The notes below the pieces were generated by a model, which was not told the origin of the DNA, did no database searches, and saw nothing but the letters and a program-made list of their open reading frames with translations. Position numbers and translations under genes: made by a program. A stretch of DNA of 10,442 bases, from the NCBI GenBank assembly GCA_964613075.1, contig CAZTFV010000042.1, forward strand, positions 1 through 10,442. The letters run 5' to 3'. This DNA is from CAYWEP01 sp964613075. Lineage in GTDB: Bacteria > Patescibacteriota > Microgenomatia > Levybacterales > UBA12049. Of the stretch, positions 5,753-10,442 are shown in pieces (the first letter of the stretch is position 1; each line of letters starts with the position of its first letter).

Positions 5753-7504
5753 ATGCTCGATCCGTACCGAATGATCATTGTTAACCTTGTCGCATCGGCA
5801 GTACTTCTTGTCGGATTACTGGCATACCGGTATGTCTATCCCAGGAAAAAAATTAACCTTTTTGCTGTTTTACTGCTCATTTCTCTTCTTCCGATTATAA
5901 GTCTGCTTCGTAAGGGAGCTTATGAAAGCGGTGATTTTAACTTCAATATTTACAAATCAATGTCATTACTGACTGCCCTAAAAGACGGGCAATTGCTCCC
6001 CGGATGGGCGGGTGAGCTAAATAGCGGATATGGGTACCCGTTATTTATTTTTACTTATCCCTTGCCGTACTACACAATCCTTTTATTTAAATCTCTGGGG
6101 TTCTCATTTATAACGAGTGAAAAACTTGCTCTGGCATCTGCGTTTATCGCATCGGGGACAGCGATGTTCTTATTTATCAGAAGTATCCTGAATAAGACTT
6201 CTGCTTTTGTTGCCTCAGTGTTCTATCTCTTTTCTCCCTACCATCTCGTGGACACCCATTTCAGAGTGGCAATCGGCGAGGTATTTTCTTTCGTTTTCCT
6301 TCCCCTGGTTTTTTTCGGAATTACAAAGTTGATACGGACAAATCAATTCCGCTGGTTTGCGCTGGTTGCCGTTTCCCAATCATTGCTTATCCTCTCCCAC
6401 CAGGCGATATCACTTATATCTTTTCCTATGATTGCCATCTACACGCTTCTGATGATAATAACAAATAAAAAAGGGCAGTTGCAAAATATCGTATATTATT
6501 GTCTGGCAATTGCGCTCGGGTATCTTTTGAGCGCTTTTTATTTTTTGCCGGTCTTATTTGAGCTTAAATATACACTCCAAGCCGCAGGTCTGGAAATATC
6601 ATTTCCGCATATTTCCGATTTTTTGTTTTCTCCTTGGCGATTTGGATTTCTTTTTCAAGGACCAAAAGGGGAGCTTTCATTCGTCGTTGGTTATACACAA
6701 TTGGCAGTTGTTGCTCTTGCAATAATATTAGTCCATAAAAAACTGGTTTCTTTTTTTCTTGTATGGTTTTTTCTGCTGTTTATTCTTATGCAGTCATTTT
6801 CAAAACCGGTCTGGGACTTTCTCCCAATATTAAAAAACTTTCAATTCTCATACCGGCTGCTGGTGGCGGTTTCTTTCACAACCTCAATACTCTCTGCGTT
6901 TGTAGTCCTGAAAATGAAAAACAAGTACCTTGTCTTTTTACTCGTTATAATAACAATTTTATATACAACACTCAACTGGGGACAAAGAAGAGTAATACCG
7001 GAAATAAATGATGACGCATTAAGAAAAAATCTTCCTCTCAGCACAGTCAACGGAGAAGGTCTTTCGCCGGCCGCTCCGAAATGGGTAGGAAAAGATAAAA
7101 TTTGGATAGATAAGATTCCGGAATCTTATCTTGAAACGATTAACGGTCAGGCGAATATCATAGATACATTCAGAAATTCATACAAACACGGATATGTAGT
7201 TCAGGCAGAAACTGATGTCTACCTAAAAGAAAACACTCTGTATTTTCCAGGCTGGACTGTGACTGCTAACGGCAAAGAAATACCGATAGAATTTCAGAAT
7301 AATAAATATCCGGGGATAATTACATTTAGGCTGAAGAAAGGAGAATATTACCTCTCCGTGGTATTTGGAAATACGACAATAAGAATAGCTAGTCAATACT
7401 TAAGCCTGTTTACAATGCTTGTTCTAATTTGTTCCTTTTTAATACTATATTTGCGGTCTAAGAAAATAGTACGGTTCAGTAGAAAATATCTCCCCCCGCT
7501 CTAA
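5753..7504 (+). CDS. PTPS-related GT-C membrane protein (putative polyprenyl-phosphate glycosyltransferase)
   Basis: This 583-residue protein has about a dozen hydrophobic helices and looks like the family named 6-pyruvoyl-tetrahydropterin synthase-related membrane domain (PF10131). The name is historical, and these proteins resemble GT-C glycosyltransferases. The first outer loop has GDFNFNIYK (60-68), with Asp61 as the probable catalytic acid, followed by GQLLPGWAGELNSGYGYPLF (79-98), the hallmark Trp/Gly/Tyr/Pro stretch. SPYHLVDTHFR follows helix four or so. Near the C-terminus a small beta domain contains YFPGWTVTANGKEIPI (497-512), a PGW-type sequence common in YfhO-like relatives, and one last helix (about 549-567). 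ATG 5753 is chosen over the upstream TTG at 5717, which lies within the promoter. Its 3' end overlaps the convergent GT4 gene by 29 bp. The likely reaction is transfer of a sugar from a lipid-phosphate donor outside the membrane; donor and acceptor are unknown. Confidence 0.82.
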   Translation: MLDPYRMIIVNLVASAVLLVGLLAYRYVYPRKKINLFAVLLLISLLPIISLLRKGAYESGDFNFNIYKSMSLLTALKDGQLLPGWAGELNSGYGYPLFIFTYPLPYYTILLFKSLGFSFITSEKLALASAFIASGTAMFLFIRSILNKTSAFVASVFYLFSPYHLVDTHFRVAIGEVFSFVFLPLVFFGITKLIRTNQFRWFALVAVSQSLLILSHQAISLISFPMIAIYTLLMIITNKKGQLQNIVYYCLAIALGYLLSAFYFLPVLFELKYTLQAAGLEISFPHISDFLFSPWRFGFLFQGPKGELSFVVGYTQLAVVALAIILVHKKLVSFFLVWFFLLFILMQSFSKPVWDFLPILKNFQFSYRLLVAVSFTTSILSAFVVLKMKNKYLVFLLVIITILYTTLNWGQRRVIPEINDDALRKNLPLSTVNGEGLSPAAPKWVGKDKIWIDKIPESYLETINGQANIIDTFRNSYKHGYVVQAETDVYLKENTLYFPGWTVTANGKEIPIEFQNNKYPGIITFRLKKGEYYLSVVFGNTTIRIASQYLSLFTMLVLICSFLILYLRSKKIVRFSRKYLPPL

Positions 7505-8579
7505 ATCTTCCACTTGATCCTCTCTCTTTTTTCGTCCAAAGGGTAAGATATTGATTAGCTAACTGGTCCCATGTTTGATTTTTAGACCAAGCGTATCCGG
7601 CATTCGCTTTCCTGAAAGTGACGTGCTGATTTTGTATGTGGAATGCAATTTCTTCAGCCAGCGTATGCTCATCCTTGGTGATTGAGATGTTTTCGGCAAA
7701 CGGGCTCATGCGCAAGTAATCTTCTTTTATTGCACTGTTATAAACGGCGAAAACAAATCTCTTCATCGCCATTGCCTCAAGAATTCCTAAGTATCGCGAA
7801 GTAAAAACAAAATGCACATCAGACATGTATTTTTCAACTTCATTGACAAATCCTCTGAACCGTACTGACAGATCATGTACCTTGCAAAATTTCTCAGCTT
7901 CCGCACGAAGCGTCCCGTCCCCAAGTATCCCGGCATGAATGGTAAATCCCTTTACTTTTACAATCGCAAGTGCGCGAAGGTATACCATAATTCCAGTCTC
8001 CTCCTCAAGTCTCCCGACAAATATCGCATATACCCTATCCGGTCGCTGAATTTTGCGAAAGCTTACGCGATCATCCGGCTCCGCAACGGCACCGAAGGTT
8101 ACAACATCTGCTTTTGTAGCGTACCATTTTCCCTGAAATTTTCCGACACAGATTATCCCGTTTGACAATCGCTCTGCCATTTTATGCATGAATATCGCTT
8201 TCTTCCCCGGTATGTCATTGCCTTCATAGCCATGAAATGTCGTATAGACTTTTTTAAAGATAAAAATGAAGCGAAATGGCAAATACCAGAAAAAAACATC
8301 ATGGCAGTGAATGACATCTGCTTTACGAAGTAGTTTTCTCTGCCTCATGAGCCACAACCAGATAGTAAATTTCTTAAGCCACACATTCTTCCCAACCGGT
8401 ATCCGGTACACCTCCATCCCCTCAACCTTCTGGTACTCAGCCGAATCCTTATCAAATTTCTCAGTCACTATCGTGACCTGATGCCCCCGCTGTATCAGCT
8501 CGCGACTTACCTGATATACATGCTTTTCCACCCCACCGATGTGGGGGTAAAAAAGCCGACAAAAAAACAAGATCTTCAT
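7476..8579 (-). CDS. GT4-family glycosyltransferase with variant EX7E motif
   Basis: This 367-residue GT-B enzyme begins MKILFFCRLFYPHIGGVEKH, with the Gly-Gly acceptor loop at 15-16, and continues RGHQVTIVTE (31-40). HCHDVFFWY (91-99) and TTFHGYEGND (113-122) are typical N-domain strands. AIFVGRLEEETGIMVYLRAL (185-204) starts the donor domain and AGILGDGTLR (216-225) the diphosphate-binding loop. In the C-terminal signature SRYLGILEAMA (261-271) the second Glu of EX7E is kept (Glu268), but Thr260 stands where the first Glu would be. The fold is clear, the donor unknown. ATG 8579 forms an ATGA overlap with the upstream methyltransferase stop, so coupled translation is likely. The frame stays open upstream to 8636, but that part lies inside the methyltransferase gene. 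GC content is much higher than in the upstream gene. Confidence 0.9.
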   Translation of the reverse strand: MKILFFCRLFYPHIGGVEKHVYQVSRELIQRGHQVTIVTEKFDKDSAEYQKVEGMEVYRIPVGKNVWLKKFTIWLWLMRQRKLLRKADVIHCHDVFFWYLPFRFIFIFKKVYTTFHGYEGNDIPGKKAIFMHKMAERLSNGIICVGKFQGKWYATKADVVTFGAVAEPDDRVSFRKIQRPDRVYAIFVGRLEEETGIMVYLRALAIVKVKGFTIHAGILGDGTLRAEAEKFCKVHDLSVRFRGFVNEVEKYMSDVHFVFTSRYLGILEAMAMKRFVFAVYNSAIKEDYLRMSPFAENISITKDEHTLAEEIAFHIQNQHVTFRKANAGYAWSKNQTWDQLANQYLTLWTKKERGSSGRFRAGGDIFY

Positions 8580-9316
8580 GGTTTTTGAATAACAACAAAA
8601 ATATTTGATTCCCCAAATAGTTTCATAGATAACCAATCAATATATAAAATAAAGTCAACTAAGAAATATTTAATGAATTTTATTGCCTTCCCCGCAAAGG
8701 GATTAAGATATAAAAAGTTGCGTATAATTCCCTCAGTCTTTTTTGTTTCCAGCACTTTAAATCCTTGTTTTTTGCATTTACTTGTTAATTCTTCTAGTGT
8801 GTATCTTCTTAAATGTCCAACTTTTTTATCAAATTCTGCTGCAAGTCCTAATCGAAATAATGGCGCATTTTTAGATGGAGTTGAAATAACGGCAATGCCT
8901 TTTGTCTTAAGAAGAGAAAAAATCTTACATAGAGCCAAGTGGTCATCTTCTAAATGTTCTATTACTTCAGTAAAAATAATAAAATCATATCTTTCTTCGG
9001 GAGTTTTATTAGGAAAATTCATTTTAAAAAATTTTGCATTTTTAATTCCAAGATGCTTTGCGCTCTTGTTTGCACTATTTATAGCTTTTTCTGAAACATC
9101 TATCCCCACAACTCTGTAGCCCTTACTTGCATAATACAAACAGAGCGTTCCTGCTCCGCTACCGATATCAAGAATATTTTTTTTAGAATGGATAAACTTA
9201 TCAATAATATTAAGAGTAGTCTTATAAGTAAAATTATTCTTTGTTATAATTTTTTTTTGAATTGAGGTCGTCCCATGAAAGTTATCATAATCTAACTTTA
9301 ATATGTTTTTTTTCAT
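8576..9316 (-). CDS. Class I SAM-dependent methyltransferase (UbiG-like fold)
   Basis: This 246-residue protein has the SAM-binding motif ILDIGSGAGTL (48-58), the ribose-binding acidic residue Asp73 in GIDVS (71-75), YDFIIFTEVIEHLEDD (110-125), and STPSKN after the motif III strand (145-150). GHLRRYTLEEL (167-177) is a loop often seen in UbiG-like small-molecule and sugar methyltransferases. Beyond about 190 the chain has hydrophobic stretches (around 212-235) that may contact the membrane or a lipid-linked substrate. The next gene is a GT4 enzyme sharing an ATGA overlap, so it may act on the same glycan. It is extremely AT-rich: 9181-9240 has only 11 G/C in 60, against 29 in 60 at 8401-8460 in the partner gene. 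ATG 9316 has no Shine-Dalgarno site and only a very short predicted leader. Confidence 0.88.
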   Translation of the reverse strand: MKKNILKLDYDNFHGTTSIQKKIITKNNFTYKTTLNIIDKFIHSKKNILDIGSGAGTLCLYYASKGYRVVGIDVSEKAINSANKSAKHLGIKNAKFFKMNFPNKTPEERYDFIIFTEVIEHLEDDHLALCKIFSLLKTKGIAVISTPSKNAPLFRLGLAAEFDKKVGHLRRYTLEELTSKCKKQGFKVLETKKTEGIIRNFLYLNPFAGKAIKFIKYFLVDFILYIDWLSMKLFGESNIFVVIQKP

Positions 9317-9329
9317 AAAGATAGAATGT

Positions 9330-9338
9330 ATTTTATCA
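9330..9338 (-). promoter_or_regulatory. Extended -10 promoter for the methyltransferase-GT4 pair
   Basis: The minus strand reads TGATAAAAT, an extended -10 with one mismatch to TATAAT. The -35 region (about TGTTTA at 17 bp) is weak. Transcription near 9323 would leave only about 7 nt before the ATG at 9316. Confidence 0.4.
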
Positions 9339-9410
9339 CGCCTTATTTGTAATAAACAGCCTAAATCTCTTACCCAATTTTGGCCGACACTACTTCAGTT
9401 TTGCTTCAGC

Positions 9411-9491
9411 GTCATTCTGGAAAGCAACGACTTTACCAGAATCTCTTCGTAAACATTACGTCAAGAGAGATCCTGGACAAGCCAGGATGAC
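9411..9491. repeat. 81-bp multi-hairpin inverted repeat
   Basis: The ends form an inverted repeat: GTCATTCTGG (9411-9420) matches the reverse complement of CCAGGATGAC (9482-9491) at nine of ten bases. Inside are three hairpins. The first pairs 9414-9424 with 9431-9442 (11 bp, one bulged A). The second pairs 9443-9452 with 9456-9467 (10 bp, two-base bulge, loop ACA). The third pairs ATCCTGG (9470-9476) with CCAGGAT (9482-9488). The element can fold as one long imperfect hairpin or as a cloverleaf. No U-tract follows, so it does not look like a terminator. It resembles small interspersed palindromic (REP/MITE-like) elements and shares GTCATTCTG and AGAATCTC with 5610-5636. No target duplication is obvious. 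Confidence 0.7.
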
Positions 9492-9493
9492 AA

Positions 9494-9501
9494 GGGGGGG
9501 G
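9494..9501 (+). repeat. G8 homopolymer tract
   Basis: Eight consecutive G lie just after the multi-hairpin element and 22 bp before the -35 box of the secreted-protein gene. Such tracts can slip during replication, but nothing here shows that this one does. Confidence 0.5.
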
Positions 9502-9523
9502 TAATCTCAGCAATTTTTGATCA

Positions 9524-9553
9524 TTGACATGTTTTATTTCTTTTGTTTATTCT
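9524..9553 (+). promoter_or_regulatory. Promoter of the secreted-protein gene
   Basis: A perfect -35 TTGACA (9524-9529) is followed after 18 bp by TATTCT (9548-9553), a four-of-six match to the -10 consensus. Transcription would start near 9560, about 24 nt before the ATG at 9584. No Shine-Dalgarno sequence is present in that leader. Confidence 0.42.
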
Positions 9554-9583
9554 TGTAAATAGAACAGCGTCTATAAATGCTTC

Positions 9584-10442
9584 ATGAAGAAACTAATAAT
9601 ATTATCTTTATTAATCCTAACCTCATCCATGTTTTCTCCAATATCTACTGCCTACGCTGATTTTGCAAATGGGGCATCAGTAGAGACAAATGATCTTCCA
9701 TTTATAGGAAGTCAAGAAGCTCTAGTCTTAGATCGCAGTCAAAACCAATATTTTTTTGACCCAACAAAAAATAGTCTCACAACTGATGGGAATTTCACAA
9801 TTGAAGCCTGGATAAAGCTGAATCAATTTTATCCTGGAGGATCATGGTTAGTCACAAAGGATGATGGCTCTTTTAATAGGCAGTTCGGTTTTGCAGCTGC
9901 AGATATTCATAAACTCGCTTTTCAAATACGGGGTATTGGGGATATAAACTCAAATAATGTGTCGCTTACGACAAACACTTGGACATATGTTGCTGTGGCT
10001 TGGCACGCAGGCACTCAAAACGCGGACTTTTATATAAACGGGGTATTGGATAGCATAATTCATACTTCAGCAGTTATACCTAGTAGCGGAGACGCGGCTG
10101 AACTAGAAGTTGGTAGACGACAAGATGGAAACACTGGAACAATGGACGGGAAAATATCAGAAGTAAGAATATGGAATGTCGCGAGGACTGCCTCTCAAAT
10201 AGCTAACAATTATAATATAGCCCTTTCAGGTAATGAATCAGGATTAATAGCATATTATCCTAAATGGTCATCAACAGGCTTGAATGTCCCTCTTCTCAAG
10301 CAGACCTCAGACCCCTGGCAGTCGCAGATTTATGACAGTGCAGATCTCTGGAGCCCGCTCAACCCGACAATCAACAGATGGGGTTGTGCGATGACCTCAG
10401 CCGCTATGGTTTTGCAATATCACGGTATCAACAGGCTTCCCG
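9584..10442 (+). CDS. Secreted LamG-domain protein with C39-like cysteine peptidase domain, partial
   Basis: The frame is open for 286 codons to the right edge. Residues 1-25 are a Sec signal peptide: MKK, a Leu/Ile-rich core, and AYA before Asp26. Residues about 45-225 form a LamG/concanavalin-like jelly roll (Laminin_G_3 type): LTTDGNFTIEAWIKL, TNTWTYVAVAWHAG, ADFYINGVLD and MDGKISEVRIWNVARTASQI are the standard strands. The domain commonly binds glycans or protein. A second domain begins near 233 with VPLLKQTSDPW and reaches WGCAMTSAAMVLQYHGI, the start of the Peptidase_C39_2/papain-like fold, with Cys268 as likely nucleophile. The His and Asp of the catalytic site would lie beyond the edge, so activity cannot be judged. 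It is probably a surface or secreted hydrolase that could use LamG to dock on the glycan made nearby; that link is inference from position. Confidence 0.85.
   Translation, partial: MKKLIILSLLILTSSMFSPISTAYADFANGASVETNDLPFIGSQEALVLDRSQNQYFFDPTKNSLTTDGNFTIEAWIKLNQFYPGGSWLVTKDDGSFNRQFGFAAADIHKLAFQIRGIGDINSNNVSLTTNTWTYVAVAWHAGTQNADFYINGVLDSIIHTSAVIPSSGDAAELEVGRRQDGNTGTMDGKISEVRIWNVARTASQIANNYNIALSGNESGLIAYYPKWSSTGLNVPLLKQTSDPWQSQIYDSADLWSPLNPTINRWGCAMTSAAMVLQYHGINRLP

Noticed and set aside
8531..8546. Perfect hairpin CCCCAC-CGAT-GTGGGG near the 5' end of the GT4 gene
   Set aside because: It falls on codons for the conserved PHIGGV loop, so it is more simply explained by coding constraint. No T-tract follows for a terminator.
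8673..9119. A 148-codon open frame on the plus strand opposite the methyltransferase
   Set aside because: It is antisense to a gene with clear SAM-binding motifs and shows no recognisable domain. AT-rich coding DNA easily leaves such frames open.
9411..9491. A tRNA gene suggested by the cloverleaf shape
   Set aside because: The acceptor stem would be only 3 bp, and there is no T-arm GTTC-type consensus, D-loop pattern or plausible anticodon loop.

Overview
The window looks like part of a cell-surface glycan locus in a low-GC bacterium. It holds nine protein genes on both strands: five glycosyltransferase-type proteins (one of them a two-domain fusion), a Wzx-type flippase, two class I methyltransferases, and the start of a secreted LamG/C39-peptidase-like protein. 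I see no rRNA, tRNA, CRISPR array, transposase or origin. Dense glycosyltransferase clusters, PTPS-related GT-C membrane proteins, LamG-C39 secreted proteins and interspersed GTCATTCTGAGC-type repeats occur together in candidate-phyla-radiation (Patescibacteria/Microgenomates-like) genomes. That affiliation is an inference with low to moderate confidence. TGA is used as a normal stop codon.

Layout. Positions 3771 to 1 (minus): a flippase, a GT4 glycosyltransferase, and a GT2 domain continuous with a polytopic GT-C domain that runs off the left edge. The last two overlap by ATGA. Positions 3837-4667 (plus): a divergent AT-rich methyltransferase, whose 3' end overlaps by 61 bp the convergent GT2 gene at 5584-4607 (minus). 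Positions 5753-7504 (plus): a PTPS-related GT-C membrane protein, divergent from that GT2 gene across a repeat-filled spacer, and overlapping by 29 bp the convergent GT4 gene at 8579-7476 (minus). Positions 9316-8576 (minus): a very AT-rich methyltransferase coupled to that GT4 gene by ATGA. Positions 9317-9583: a divergent spacer with an 81-bp multi-hairpin repeat and a G8 tract. Positions 9584 to the right edge (plus): the secreted protein.

Working together (inference): the cytoplasmic GT2 and GT4 enzymes would build a lipid-linked glycan, the methyltransferases could decorate or cap sugars, the flippase would export it, and the GT-C proteins would transfer sugars from polyprenyl-phosphate donors on the outer face. 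No initiating phosphoglycosyltransferase and no clear Wzy polymerase lies in the window.

The less ordinary features are the GT2/GT-C fusion, a frame-preserving heptamer-repeat insertion inside a GT2 gene, the cloverleaf-like repeat at 9411-9491, two divergent spacers with overlapping back-to-back -10 boxes, several short-leader or leaderless starts without Shine-Dalgarno sites, and AT-rich methyltransferase genes next to higher-GC glycosyltransferase genes. I found no clearly new defence or mobile system.
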